From: Cheilinus undulatus
Lineage: Eukaryota > Chordata > Actinopteri > Labriformes > Labridae
Direction: 5' to 3'
Assembly (NCBI RefSeq): GCF_018320785.1
Contig: NC_054867.1
Coordinates: forward strand, 24,803,855 to 24,867,854
DNA length: 64,000 bases
Positions 12,363 through 29,334 of the stretch are shown one piece after another. The notes beneath the pieces are model-generated. The model was given only the letters and a program-made list of their open reading frames with translations. It was not told the DNA's origin and searched no databases. The stretch's first letter is position 1. Each line of letters begins with the position of its first letter. The position numbers and the translations under genes were made by a program.

Positions 12363-15085
12363 GGTGATTTCTTCAAGACTAAACCTAATGCAGTCTTCCA
12401 TGATGCCTGGGCACTCCTGTTGCTGATTAACTTCTCACTCTCCCTGTCCTCCTGGTGTCCAGAGGACTAAACAGCAACCTATTCTGCTTCCTTGTACCAG
12501 TTGAGGCTCCCTAAAAAATGCTTACTGTCAGTTTGAGAAGGGGGGTACAAACCCAGCACAGAACAAAAGAAAGCCTCTGAGATCCTGAAGAGCTTTTGTT
12601 GTTTCTGTCACAAAGAGTTTTGCAAAGACTGTTAAGTCTGAATATGTGCTCTGTTGTAAAAAGTGTGTTTTTATACTTTGACCTGAGGAAAAAAAAGGTT
12701 TTTCTTATTGTTATGCACTGCAGAAGCATAGTACATGGGCTCTGACATGGATATATAGACTAACAGATATTCTATAAAGTGTTAGAGAAGAGCACAGAAG
12801 ATATAAATCAGTATTTTAGCTCAGAGATTATGTCTGCTGTCAGTTAGTTTAATACTAATTTTTTTTTAGAAGCTCACAATGTGCTGTTCTGTTGACTACG
12901 GCAGCCCTTTAAATATTCATTCAGTCAGTTTCACACGTCACTAAAATTGTGACTGTTTTATGTTTTTAAAAGCTACTCAATATGAATCACTTGTATATCA
13001 TAATTTCCTTTAGTTTAGTGATTCCTGTAATGGTTGAAGAGTGTTTTAACTAGAAGTGTTTCTATTTTTTAGCATAAATAGTCAATTTTTTACAATGAAA
13101 AATAATCATAGATTCCAATCAAAGGAAGCTGTTTTTAATTAAAAGAGGCCCCTTTTATCTTATGCTGTTTTAAAATTTTATTTATAATTATTGTAAAATT
13201 GACATAGTTTTTATTGTAATTACAAATATATATCAACATTTAACTTTAAAGCTCCTGTGAAAAACTTGCTTTGTGTTGATTCCAGTGTCCCCTGCTGGCA
13301 AAGCTGTACATTTTGTCTTCTACACTTTGGTATTAATTAAAATAGTTCCAGCCCTGCGACTGACTTGCGACCAGTCCAGGGTGTACCCCGCCTCTCACCC
13401 AATGACAGCTGGGAGAGGCTCCAGCTCCCCCTCCTGTGACCCCGAACGGGATAAGCGGTATAGAAAATGGATGGATGGATAAAACAATTCCCACTTCCTT
13501 TCTTTTAACAACCAAATGTTCCAAATTAAGGAAAATATTCGCAAAAGCTGCTTATCTTACACCATACCCCCTGGCAGGGATTTTGGCTGTTAATAATAGA
13601 AAAATAGAAATAATTGTTTGTTGCTTATGATTTGCAGTACTGTGCTTAATGGGTCATGAAAAGGTCATAAAGGTATTAATTTCAGTCTGTTTCTCAACCA
13701 GCTAGAAACTGTTCACAGGAGTTTTAAGTTAAAGCATCCACTGCATTGTTGGTAGGCCCACCATTCAAATTAATGATTTGTTACTAAATCCATGGAAATT
13801 AAAGGAAAAAAATAGTCAAACTTATAACCATAATGAACTCCTAAAAATGCCAGCATAACATTTTTAGTGCCTTGTGAAACTTTTTGAATAGTTTAAAAGC
13901 GCCAGCAATCTTTGTGAAGGTGTCTTTTTTAATATAGTGCAGCTTCATGAAACCAATATCTTTGCTCCCCTGTATATGTGGTGAAAATGAAAGACTTGAA
14001 TTATTGCCAAAGCACTTTTATTGTTGATTTTCTAATTTTAGAGAGATTGAAGAGGTAAAAGCTCATCATAGCCAAGCATTATATCAGTATGAAGGCATTT
14101 CTAACCTGAACCCTTTACTTGAATTGTCAGTTTTTTTGTTTAACAGGATGCACAAATATATATCGCTGTTGTGGTGATTTGTTTCTGTTCTTTGATTAAT
14201 TTGATTGGTATTTCCTAATATCAGCCAACACCAGTATGCATGTGTCTAACAATTCTAATATCAGGTCTCTGTTGTGAAGGAGACCTCAGTGAGCATACCT
14301 AAATTAAATTGACTATACATGTAAAAAGCAGGCTAAATCCTGAAGGTTGGTCATTTTTAAGAACCGTACTGAATTGTTTCCATTGCCATTTCGGAAAGCA
14401 GAAAAATTGTAAAGCAGAAACACTTTGATGGGAAACACAAAACAGTTGCAGAGTTGCACCGATTCAGATTTTTAAAGCTTCCTTTAGCCAGTCTTATATT
14501 GGTGCATTTCAATCTGATTGTCCCACAGATGTTGCAAAATAGCCACAATGACAGAACTACCAAATGGATTGAGTTACATCTATTCTAAGTCTACACCTTT
14601 GCTGTTTATTTTATTTTATTTTATATTATTTTTTGTATGAGGGTGGTTGGCAACCATTTTTTGTTACAAAGTGTAATAATAGTATTTTTAGATACTTGCA
14701 GGGCTTCTTGCTGCAGCTTGATCTCTCCAGCAAACTCAATAATATCCCAGAGAATAAGCTATTGTAATAAGCTGGCCTGATGTAGAGGCATTTTCTCAAG
14801 GAATGTTGGGTGAACTTTGATATGAAAGCAAACTCATATGCTTGATGCTTCTTTATTTACACAACTGTTAATAAGAACAAACCCAGCTTTTAACTGGATT
14901 CAATTATATATTTTTGCACTGTACCTACCGATCTGTGAAAAAAATTACATTTGTTCTTCCTTGTGCATCAAATTTTTGTGAAGTATACGGGCCAGGAGTT
15001 GTGATCTTCATTCCATCCTGTTTCTTGACTGTTTGCAAGGATATCCGAGATGATTACCTTTGAATAAAACTATTCTGTAACAAAT
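12363..15085 (+). other. sort1: sort1 3' UTR with poly(A) signal
   Basis: No other gene is seen between the stop codon and AATAAA at 15063-15068, which is followed by a GT-rich stretch (CAGTGTGTATTTATTTG) suited to cleavage. A UTR of about 2.7 kb is plausible for sortilin. It includes a SINE/LINE tail insertion (13340-13482). Alternative earlier poly(A) sites were not identified. Confidence 0.6.
13340..13482 (+). mobile_element. SINE/LINE 3' tail with (GGAT)n end in the sort1 3' UTR
   Basis: The block CCAGCCCTGCGACTGACTTG through GGGTGTACCCCGCC, GACAGCTGGGAGAGGCTCCA and GGATAAGCGGTATAGAAAAT, ending in GGATGGATGGAT, is a very common teleost repeat 3' end. The longer copy at 29335-29637 carries the same 3' half. 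It is 5'-truncated here. Whether the parent is a SINE or an L2-type LINE is not settled. Confidence 0.75.
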
Positions 15086-16559
15086 CTGCTTATTGACAGT
15101 GTGTATTTATTTGATTGAATAACACTAATCAAGGGTGGTTGTTTTTTCTAATGGCTTATACTTAATTAAAAGCCCAGAAAGAAGTAAAAGTTCAAAGCAA
15201 TTTGAAAAAGTGTTTCCAGTTCATCTTAGCTATAACATTCTTGATGTAAAATGTGTTACAATTTTAAACGAATTATTAATTAATCATTGCAATCGATAAT
15301 TATGCAGTGCAATACATTAAAAGTATAAAACCATTCAAAAAATTACAATGATGTGTCGCTGATGCTCAGTGTTATCGTCAGGGGCTGTCATCAATTTCAA
15401 ATGAAATTTTAAACAAATGTTCCATTCCCTGTATCCATGTATTTCATACAGTCATCTTCTTTAAAGTCTAAATATTTCAGTGATATGATCACTAAACTTA
15501 TGTTCTGGTGTCTAGTTTGACACACAATTCCTTAAACTTTATAACACTCATCAAGCTCTGCTCAGGATTACACTGTTTTTGTTGTGCAGACATTCAACGA
15601 TCTACATATCCTATTACATCTGTACATAATAGTGCCTTTTTTCTTGTTTTGTATTGACTACTGTTTTTATTTGAAAATAATCAGAGTGAACGCAGTTCAT
15701 CTTTCAGATTTCCAATAGAGAGCCATTTTACCACCATCTTTTCAGGCCATGTTTACAGCTGTAATTAAAGGCCATTTTTGTCCCTGATTTTTTCTTGTCA
15801 ATATTATAAATGCAGGATTTGTGTAATCTGTTTTGGGTCAATGACATATTAGGCTTCATTCAGTTGTGGTTGCCACCTGACATTCTGGTTGCACCGGACA
15901 TTTGCAACTAATTTTAAATTAAAATGCCAAATACTTTGACACATGTTGTTAGTTTTATTCTTATTAGAAAGAGGAAACACTTTTTTTTTTTTTTTTTTTT
16001 AATACAATTAAGAATTTTATGGTAAAACAAAAGTTGAATTGTTCTGCCTTGGTTGTACAACCTCCCCTAAGCAAAACTGTAATTATTATTCTTTTGTTGT
16101 TTGTTTTAATACGATACCTCATTTACCTTATTAGAAGTATTCTTAGAGCTTTCAATATATATATATTTCATATATTGATATATTTATTTCATATAGGATT
16201 TGAGATGCCATGAAATTAATTATATTATTCAAATAGTCTGATAATATATCCACACGAAGTAGGTTTCATAGACAAAATGATATGTGCCACGAACTATTTA
16301 CTTATTCGTTTACTTTTTTAAAAAAACAGAAAATAATTGACTGGGACACAAAAATATGCACTGTCGCTGACCCTTTTATATTTTAGACTTTGTAGCTGTG
16401 TTGCCCGCTCAGCCTTTTCTACGTTTCAGTTTCCATTTTCGTCAGAACTGTTTGTGGCAAGAATTAATGACATATATTGCTCACTTCTTTTGCATTGTAA
16501 TTCACCTTCAAGAATCCACAGTTAAATGAAATTGTCGCCATTTTTATGAAACAGTAGTG
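15086..16559. other. Intergenic DNA between sort1 and mdm4
   Basis: AT-rich sequence with a T18-type run near 15981-15999 and an ATATAT patch near 16157-16180. No gene, RNA or transposon end was recognised. Confidence 0.5.
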
Positions 16560-16784
16560 GGCGCCACACTCCTTCACTAAACTCCTATGAAGCCGTGCTC
16601 CCGGAAGACGTGTAGCCATAGTCACCGTTTGAATCTGTCGCTCGGCTAACTGCTAACCTGTTACTCGCAGCGAGATAGTGGAGAATACTCGATATTTATT
16701 GGTTAAATGCTCACATAGAAGATGTTGGCCATATGTCAGTGTAAACGTGCGTCATGAAAAATGTAGCAGCTGCAAGTTATCACG
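16560..16784 (+). promoter_or_regulatory. mdm4: mdm4 promoter and 5' non-coding first exon
   Basis: Base composition shifts to CpG-containing sequence here. CCGGAAG at 16601-16607 is an ETS-type site followed by ACGTG. A donor at 16785 (CACG|GTAAGA) would close a non-coding first exon that splices to the acceptor at 17354-17355, just before the start codon. The transcription start is not fixed; I place it near 16600-16650 by inference. MDM4 genes usually have such a non-coding first exon. Confidence 0.55.
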
Positions 16785-17371
16785 GTAAGACCTTTTCAGT
16801 GAGCTAGCCAGCTAAGTTTGCTAACGTTAGCTTTTCGTTAACGGCCGTGCTAGCTCATGCTAACACTCTAGCTAGTAACATGACAGAAATGTCACCTGCC
16901 AACATAACAAAGATGCTAAAATGCACGTGGTAATAGTTGTGTGATGTTACAGCTGTTTTTTACACGATGTATTGCTACACGTTGCTCAATACAGCCACGC
17001 TTGTAGAAGAGGAGGCCTTGTTTTTTAATGAAGTGATTGAGTATTGTTACAAAAGAGAAAGTTAGGGTGGTGTAACTACTCCTGTCCTGCAGCTGTATGC
17101 TGCCTCATTTTGTCGCAGTCTAGTCAGCCTTTCAAAAATTAGGCCAACGACATTTGATATTCCGAGCTTTTTAGGCGTTGCCATGTGATTGAACTGAATC
17201 AGTAAATTTTGATGTGATAGTAGTATGACATTGTGGAGCCGTTTTGGCCTCGCGGGCGGTGGTATGACGTGTAACATGAGCGATTTTTTATGGGTGGGAT
17301 TGATGGCTAATTAGTAAACTAGTTCCTCTTATCGGTTATAATCTATGGTTTTCAGACTTCGTTCGTTTACT

Positions 17372-21272
<3,901 letters not shown>

Positions 21273-23080
21273 GAAGCACATACATCTATCAGGCATTAGG
21301 AACGAAAAAAAATCAAACTAAAATTTCAAACATTTTTAACATACAACTGCATGGATTCTTGATACACACTCTACTGGAAGACAAACACAAAACATGCACC
21401 TTAACACTCATCAACACACATAGAATAGCACTTGGTGAATCTTTCTTTTTGGTTGCATGGTTTATGTTGCATCGCACTGCCTCAGAAGTATTTTAAGATG
21501 AAACATGAGTTGGCTCTATGGTGCCACACAAATAAGGGACTCACAACTGCAGAAGTATTTATTTATTTATTAGAAGAACATGCAGAAGCTTACAGGTTCC
21601 ATAAAAAGCTTGATTTTAATTTTCAGGCTGTATTATTGAGTTAGTTCCTGCATTGACTTTTCTGAATGGTGCCATTTGAAAGCAAGCCTTGCTTGCCTTA
21701 CTTCAGTTAGCTTTGTTTGACTTTCTTCATCTCTAGATCCTCTTCAGTCATCACCATCAGGAAAAAAATGGGAATCAGTGAGCATGTAAGTACAAGACTA
21801 TTCCTCGAGCGTCTTAGGCCCTCATTTTAACCTTTTCATTTCATGTAAAGTAGTCTAGCCTTGAGATTAATGAAGACAAAACTTGAAGGAAGAACAGCTA
21901 AGTCATAAAATCTTTTTCTTTTGTAATCTGCCGCAGCTCAGAGAAAGAATCCTGTCAAATTTTCTTTTTAACAATTTCTCCTCTCTGCACCAGTGAATGT
22001 ACTGTAAATTACTAATGTGGTGGCTCAAGTTTCTCTTTGCCTAGTATTTTAAAATCTGCAGTTAAATATAATCTGCTTGAAAATGCACAGCTGAAGTATT
22101 TACTGCAACGATTTCCTGTTAGTAGAAATGTAAAATTAATATGTATTCAATATTTACAGTTGCCAAGCATCCAATGAAAGCTGTGTCTGCAGTTAGCTAC
22201 ATCATAATAATTGGGGCATGTTTAAATGTTCCTCAGCCTTTTCTCTGTTGACAAATTTCTGTATATTTTGTATTTAATTTATAATTGACTGTTAATTGTT
22301 TAGATGACCACCTCAAGGCTGGATTTGTTACAGAGCTCTAATGTTTAAAGGTTTTTTTTTTTTTCAAAGATATACAAGGTATATAAGATTAACAGGCTAA
22401 GCTACCAAATGTGCCCTCAGTGAAAATGAATGCAAAGTACTTACTTGGAGATGAGGGTTTGATTTAAGCATTACACTGCCATGTAATGACCCTGAATTTT
22501 AATTTGTATCATAGTTTCTTTGTATGTTTCTGAATTATTTGATGATTGTATCGCTGGACCATGTAGATACTATTATTTACTTTAAGTGGTAGAGTCAGGT
22601 GACTAAAAAAAGGATGCTTTACAGTGCTGTCAAGGAAAATATCCACTATCAGTAAGAATTTGGCTCTGCATAGAATAGAGAAAATCCTGGTTTTTTCATC
22701 TGCTTTTAAATTGCGCTTAACTGTTCTGCCAGCAGATGGAGAGAAGTCTCAATATTGTATCTGGTGCCTTGAGTCTGTACAGTACCAGTATTAAAATGTA
22801 ATGCATATATAAAGCATGTTTTATGTCGTGACCACAGCCAGCACTGAACTGGTGAGAACTAAATTAGCTATATAAAAAAATGTAGCCTATAATATTTATC
22901 ATCATTGTGCATCTAGACAAATTTCCTCTAGATACATTAAAATGACTCGGTAATATACCATGGAAAAAGACTTAATTGTTGCAGTTATTGATAACAAGAC
23001 TCTAATGTGCTCAAACATGGTACAGCTAATATAGTTGTTTTTTTCTACATGTCATGGAATAAAATAAGTTTTGTAAAAGT
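21273..23080 (+). other. mdm4: Probable mdm4 3' UTR with candidate poly(A) signal
   Basis: The stretch is AT-rich and without coding signal. AATAAA at 23058-23063 is the first good poly(A) hexamer I found downstream of the stop. Another AATAAA lies near 23900. Long 3' UTRs are usual for MDM4, so the true end could be either. Confidence 0.45.
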
Positions 23081-23168
23081 GATGAGGAGTTGGGATTTCC
23101 TAATTTCATTTAGTTTGCTTGCTAACCAAAGGAACATTTGATGTACAGTGCCCACTGGTGAGGAGAGC

Positions 23169-23169
<1 letters not shown>

Positions 23170-23208
<39 letters not shown>

Positions 23209-23236
23209 GGTGGATGTGTGTGTGTGTGTGTGTGTC
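23170..23236. repeat. (TG)n microsatellite
   Basis: An uninterrupted TG run, then GGGTGGGGGTGGA, then a second TG run. Open frames across it on both strands encode only Cys-Val or Thr-His repeats and are artefacts. It is likely polymorphic in length. Confidence 0.95.
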
Positions 23237-24954
23237 TTGGTTGGAGAATAAGTCATTGTATGACAGGCCAGCTGTCTTGTGTCCTCTCCTTCTTGACTGG
23301 GCTCCAGCACCTGCAACTCTCCTCTGCTTACTCACTGTTCTGCCTCTTCTCGTCTGCCTTATTTTTGTCCTTGTCCAGAAGTGGGACACACACTTTGCCC
23401 TCTAAAGTTTGTGTCGCAGTATCACTGCTCTTATCTTGTGCATTAATACTGCAGCTATGTTGTCCCAGGGTGTTAAGATAATGAAAACTCGTTAGGGAAT
23501 ATTCCTGGAGTCAGGAAAGTCCCCTGTGAAGTCCTCTACCATCTGAAACCATGCAAGCATCTACTAAAGCATCATGAGCAGCTTGAGCAGACATTTATGT
23601 AAGATATGACCTCCATTTGAATGTTAAGTTTTGTTTTGTTTTGTTTTTTTTACTGTAAGGTCTGTAAGTAGTTAGACAGCAACACAATATTTACCATTTT
23701 GCTTCTGTTCACCATAGTGGTTCCAAAGTAAAACAATCAAGATGTGACTTAAGTGACTACTTTTAAACCCCAAATGGAGGTACTCTTACTAAAATGGCTG
23801 ATTCCTAAATGGTAAATGCCACATTTTTGCGTAATCTAGGGAAGCCCTAAAGTGCCATGTATTCACGTATATTATTTATTCCATTTTCTCATGATAACGG
23901 AATAAATCAACATGACAGGAAAACAAATGTTATCCTAACATCAATATGTGTGAATATACGGCCTTTTAGGGCTTCTGTAGAAACCCTTTAAATTAGATCT
24001 GAATCTCTACACTTTTGTCACAGAGTTTTATTTCAGGTTCATTGTGGTGGTAAACAGAATTGGATTCTATCCACTTTCCCCCCTTTATCATTGAAGGCAA
24101 AAAAGCCCCAAAACATCTAAAAACAATCAATACAAATGCTGATGTATATTCAGTACATATCAGTTGACAAAGATAACATGTTTTTATATTCCCAGCACAG
24201 AATAGACTTGACTTCTCGTGAAACATCAGTTGGCAAGGAAGAGACCTTAAAATAATAGGTCATTACCGAAACTTGGAGGAAGAATAAGGAGAAGGAATAT
24301 TTGTATTTTTATTGTCAAGAACTGGAGTAAAAGAATTAATTCAGTAATTGCCTTTAGACTCATGTTTTTTTGAACTTTTGAAAATTGTTACCAAAAAAAA
24401 TCTTGAAAAAATGTAACATGAACCCAGCATCATGATAAATATCTGTGTGTCAGGTGTACATGAGTGCTGATGAACATCGACATAAAGGAGCAGTGGTGGA
24501 CTTATTTTACATCATTGTGGCCGCAGGGTGATGCTAATGTAGCATAACCAAAGTATGTTAAAAGGGACAATCACACAATTAATCATAAATTAGTGCACTC
24601 ACTGTGGACTTTGATTAATCTTGATTAGGGTTGTCAAAAGATTGCAATTTTTAATAATTAATCTCAGGATGTCTTATGTTAATTGCGATTAGTTGAACTC
24701 TTTTTAACCATATTCTAAAATTGCACCATTTTGCATTTGCAGCTGTTTTGTGTCCGTTATCCAAAACATGTTTCTAATGTCTTAAACTATGGGTCATTGA
24801 CTTCCAGTTTGGATACAGAGCTGTTTTTATAGGTAGATTCAAGACTTTCACTTGAACTTAACCACAGAAAAACAATCTTGTTATGGATTGACAGGAAATA
24901 AGTGAACATTAATCACACTCCAGAATTGACTGTTAGATGTTGATAGTCCCAATT
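23237..24954. other. Intergenic DNA, mostly featureless
   Basis: No gene was recognised. A TAGGGTTGTCAAAAGATTGC motif at about 24626 with nearby TTAATTGCGATTAG resembles the end of a decayed hAT-like element related to the one at 36-1242, but no partner end was found. Confidence 0.4.
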
Positions 24955-25334
24955 TTACACACTGCACCTTTAAGATGCTGTGTGATGATGAGTGATGAGT
25001 GTTGATGAGTGATGCTCATTTCTCTGGTGATAACTGTGGGAACCAGTGAACTTTAAAAATCAATACATGCTTAACTGTTATTTGGTTCCTTCTATGGTGC
25101 CATAGAAACAGGCAAAATGCAAAAATCCAAGATGGCAGCGTCCTTTGAGGGGACCCTCCCTATGTATAAATAAAAGGCTTATTCTGAGTTAATTTAAAAC
25201 ATAAATTTAAAAAATGTGTTATCAGATGTCAACACTAATTTAGATCAATCTACTTATAAATGTTATGTTTCATTTCAACCAAGCGTGTTTTGCTAAATGC
25301 TAATAGGCTAAATATTACACACTGCACCTTTAAG
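24955..25334 (-). mobile_element. TTAA-type MITE relic with two copies of one end
   Basis: TTACACACTGCACCTTTAAG occurs twice in the same orientation, at 24955-24974 and 25315-25334. This is the end of a widespread teleost repeat that starts CTTAAAGGTGCAGTGTGTA on the other strand and integrates at TTAA. The 340 nt between them resemble the body of that repeat. The structure looks like two abutting partial copies. Confidence 0.55.
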
Positions 25335-27600
25335 TAGATAGTACATTCAATCACTGGCAAATATCACACAGTACATACGTAGGTGGCAGCTTAACACTAC
25401 AGTACTAAATCCTCATAACAGCCATCCTAAAATGCTTTCACTTGTTCTGTGTCCAGTTCAAGAATGACACTCTGCATTGTCTGTGGCGTCTGGCACGTCA
25501 CACTTTGTAAAGACGAAGAATGGCATAACACCCCCCTGTGACAGCTCCCACAGTTTGGCAGCTCCAGAATGGCGCAGCCCAGGGAGTGGTAGGGGATCTA
25601 CATGTTTCCATGGCGACAGTTCCTCCATCCCAACATCCCAGAATAACTTAACACATTCTCCCTTTATCCCCTATGGCGTATGCAATACTTCCTAGTGGGT
25701 AAAATAGTTAGCATGGATGCTCTGTGTTCAACATTGCACACATTTCACAGGATTTATTGCTCCCTCAGACTTTTATCAGCTCCTTTAACATTAAAACATC
25801 TATAAATACACAAAATATTTGAGTGTCCTCATGGCTGGCGAGTCTCAGCTTGTTTACGCTCTTTTACTTTCTTCTGGTGTGTCTGGATATTTGCAACAGT
25901 ATCTGTGTGGTTGGGACCTTTCTCACCCTTTCCACACACACACATGCACGTATACACACACTTTCTCTCTGTTGTGTCCGACTATTTGGTCGCTCCAGAA
26001 ACACGGCCGCTAAATTTGTCCCTCTGGTGACATGGGAGAAGGTCAGTGGAGCTGGAGGAAAACAAAGATAGGAATACAGTAGAGGTGAAAAAGGTATGAA
26101 GAATTTTGAAATATAAGTAAGAATAGAGAGAAGATAAAGTGACCCCTGCAAATACAGAAAAGCATTATATTTCACTCAAAGCAGGAGGGATGAGTATGAA
26201 AATGACTGGGATCATGGTGACCACTTAACCATCCACTCATATCCCACAACACTCTGCTGTCACAGTAACCTCAGGGAGGATCTGGCTGAGACTACACTCG
26301 GGCAGTATGGAGGTGTAAATTACCTTCAAATTAAATGGGATAGATTTTATGAGGGCCTAGCTTTGCCCTACCAGATTCCTCTCTGATTAACTTAAGTACA
26401 ATCCTTAAAAAAGATGGCTGCCGTTTTTATTTTAACCTGTGGCACATCCACCCTGTGGCATCTCTGGAATAGAAGCCATGTCAATAATGTGGTTGTTTGT
26501 AGCAGCAGGGCCAGATTATTTACAGTAAATAACTTAAGGGCTGTGCTGCAGAGTATGTTAGTGGGAAGTGGGTTATGTATGTAGTTATGTATGGTTGTTT
26601 GTCCATGTGTGCCATAGTGTCACAGTGAGTGGGATGCCAGCGAAGGGAAGGGCAGCGGATGGCTCAGGGGCTCAGTCCATTCCTGTGATTTAACATGACA
26701 CCACTTGCACTAAGACGGCAACAGCTGCATATGCACATGCCGACCATTCTGTTTGTTGTAGGGGATTACTCTGCGATAAAAGCCCCAGTGAGCAGCAGCA
26801 TGGACCGGGCTACACAACTACTGTTTCCCCCCTGACTTAGAAAGCTTTCTCCAGGCCTCTAGAGCCCTGTGAAAACACAGGTGGGGGCACTTCATTCTGT
26901 ACACGGATGAATGGGAGTATTCTCCCCGTGATTAGCTGGGCCGTAGTAGTGCCACATCACCTCTAGACATCAGTCATATCGTACAGCGCTGAGGCTTATG
27001 TAAGGTTTATTACTCAACAGGAACAGCAGAGTGTAGCAGAGTAATAATCAGCTCTGACGGCTCCCATTCATCTGCGTCAGAGTAATGAGGTGATTGATTT
27101 CATTTTGTGGTGTTGATTGTCATCTTCACTGTTCATGTTGTGCATTCAGTATCAGCTCATCAGAATCTGAAAGACAACAGCTCTGCATTGTGCAGTTTGA
27201 TCAAACACTTCAGTAATGGGTGTGTAGTTTTCATGGTGACAGCGAGAAAACACAGCCTGGCATTTGTTGCTGTCACTATGGTGATAATATCCTTTTCTGA
27301 AAGCATTTAACCACTCATTAAAATAGCTGCATCCATGACTCCAGAGTTGAGACTGAAAACACTCCAGTTTTATTACCATATTTGTACATATTTCTCTTCC
27401 TGTTCCTTATCTGTAAGCTCCTATAAATCCTGAAAGCCCACTTCAACTTACATGCAATGTTGGAGACGTTGAACAACATTTATATCAGCTGAATATTTCA
27501 TAATACACTTAGTTTCATTAAATAAAATTAAGAAATTGATTTACTCAAAAAAATATTTTTCTTATAAAATGTGACTTCAGCTATATTTTACACACTCAAT
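25335..27600. other. Gene-free stretch with candidate conserved non-coding DNA
   Basis: No transposon termini or exons were recognised. About 26630-27080 is less AT-rich, free of simple repeats and dense in homeodomain-like words (GTGATTAGCTGG near 26928, AATAATCAGCTC near 27041, TAATGAGGTGATTGATT near 27082). It is a candidate enhancer region, on composition and motifs only. Confidence 0.3.
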
Positions 27601-27610
27601 GATCGTTTCT

Positions 27611-28389
27611 TTAGGTACACCTGTTCAACTGCTCATAAACTCTAATATCTCACCAGCCAATCACATGGTAGGATTTAGGGCCTTTAGGCATGTAGACATG
27701 GTCAAAATGATGTGCTGGAGTCAAAACTGAGCATCAGAATGTGGATGATGATTTAAGTGACTTTGAATAAGACTTGGTTGTTAACGCTCCAGCAGGCTTA
27801 AAGTTAATCACACCAAATTCTGATCCTAGCATTCGAATGTTGCAGCAGAAATCGAGACTCATCTGATCTGGCAATATTTGTCCAATCTAGTGTCCAATTC
27901 TGCTGAGCCTTGCCCATTGCACCTGAAGTGGTCATCTGCTGCTGTTGCTCATCTGCTTCAAGGTTGGACATGTATGTTTAGAGATGTTCTTTTGCATGCC
28001 TTAATTGTGATGAGTAGTTATTCTATCAGCTAAAAACAGTCCGGCTTTCTTCTCTGACCTCTACCATCAACAAGGCAAGCAGGACCAGAGAACTGCCACT
28101 CACTGGGTATTTTCTTTTTCGGATCATTCTCTGTAAATCCTAGGGATAGCTATGAGTTAAAATCTCAGTAGATCAGCAGTTTGTGAAATACTCAGACCAG
28201 CACATCTGGCACCAACAACCATGGCATGTTCAAAGTCACTTAAATCACTTTTCTTCCCCATCTTGATGCTTGGTTTGAACTTCAGCAGATCATCTTGACT
28301 ATGTCCTTATGCCTACATGCATTGGTTGCTGACATGTAACCTGCTGATTAGACTGTTTGATAAATGAGCAGGTTAACAGGTGTACCTAA
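27611..28389. mobile_element. Tc1-like fold-back derivative with long inverted arms
   Basis: The left end TTAGGTACACCTGTT (27611-27625) and right end AACAGGTGTACCTAA (28375-28389) are exact inverted repeats. The inversion continues inside: GATTTAAGTGACTTTGAA at 27750-27767 has its exact complement at 28229-28246. Each arm is about 160-180 bp and corresponds to the 5' end of a Tc1-like family (non-coding leader plus transposase start). The right half runs antisense into transposase-like sequence that then stops. The 3' half of the parent element is absent. Confidence 0.65.
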
Positions 28390-29334
28390 TAAAGAGATAA
28401 CTCAGTATATTTTAGTTTAGAGCTGGTCGATACCCAGACCCAGGCTACTTCCAAAAATGTATCTGATAGCAGGATTAAATAAAAAAACTGTTGATGAAAA
28501 ACACTGATGACTGACTATTGATAGTTTTCAAAGTAATGTACCTCCTGCTATCACTGCACTGTTGTTGCATCACCATGCAATAATCAAACTGAAAGTTGTT
28601 GATTTTCTGACAAGCTGATAAATTGTTGTATCAGATTAGTTCATTGACTGAGTAATAACTGCCAGTGCATTTTAGGCAGAGCACTTATACTAATACTGGT
28701 TGAGTGACTAAATCAACCTTAGTTGAATCAGTTACTTCATTTATTACTAAATATTTCAAACAATGCCCAAACCCAGAGACAGCCATGATTGTGTTTAAGG
28801 TTGTGTCTCACTACATGGTAATTCAGGAAATACCAGATGATGATGATGAGTCAGAGAGTGCGGAAGGAAGTCGATGAACTGCACTATTAATGTTAATGTT
28901 GCTTTGAGCAATGCTTCATGAAACAACATACCAGGAATTATGTAAGGGTAACAGAAGTTAAAAATGAACATGAATTCTGCCTGATTACATGTCAGATCAA
29001 GGCTGGTTAAAGACAGGCACATAGGTGATTTGTCTCCAAAGAATACCTTTAACTATTACTTTGTGTCAACAAGGACTAAACAATTAAAGGTTTTATAAAA
29101 ACAGTGGAAAGATGCAGTATCTGGGTCAGTCACATGAGATGAGAGTGCAGTAAATGATACTCTGTACAACACATCCACTGGATGAAAAAATAACTACAAT
29201 ACGAGGCCAAGTTCTTCCAACACAGTCTGGCTGCAGACTGTACATCTCTCGCAGAACATTCACATGAGACACTGTCTCTGTCAGAATGGAAATACTGTAA
29301 TTTGCTGGTACAATGTATTTCCAGTTTTAGATAT
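28390..29334. other. Intergenic DNA without recognised features
   Basis: AT-rich, no coding signal, no repeat end recognised. Confidence 0.4.

Noticed and set aside
16785-17355. p53 response element in mdm4 intron 1, as in the human P2 promoter
   Set aside because: No pair of half-sites close to RRRCWWGYYY was found by eye.
23045-23481. Open frames of 114-120 codons on both strands across the TG microsatellite
   Set aside because: Their length comes from stop-free dinucleotide repeats; no domain, splice or codon signal.
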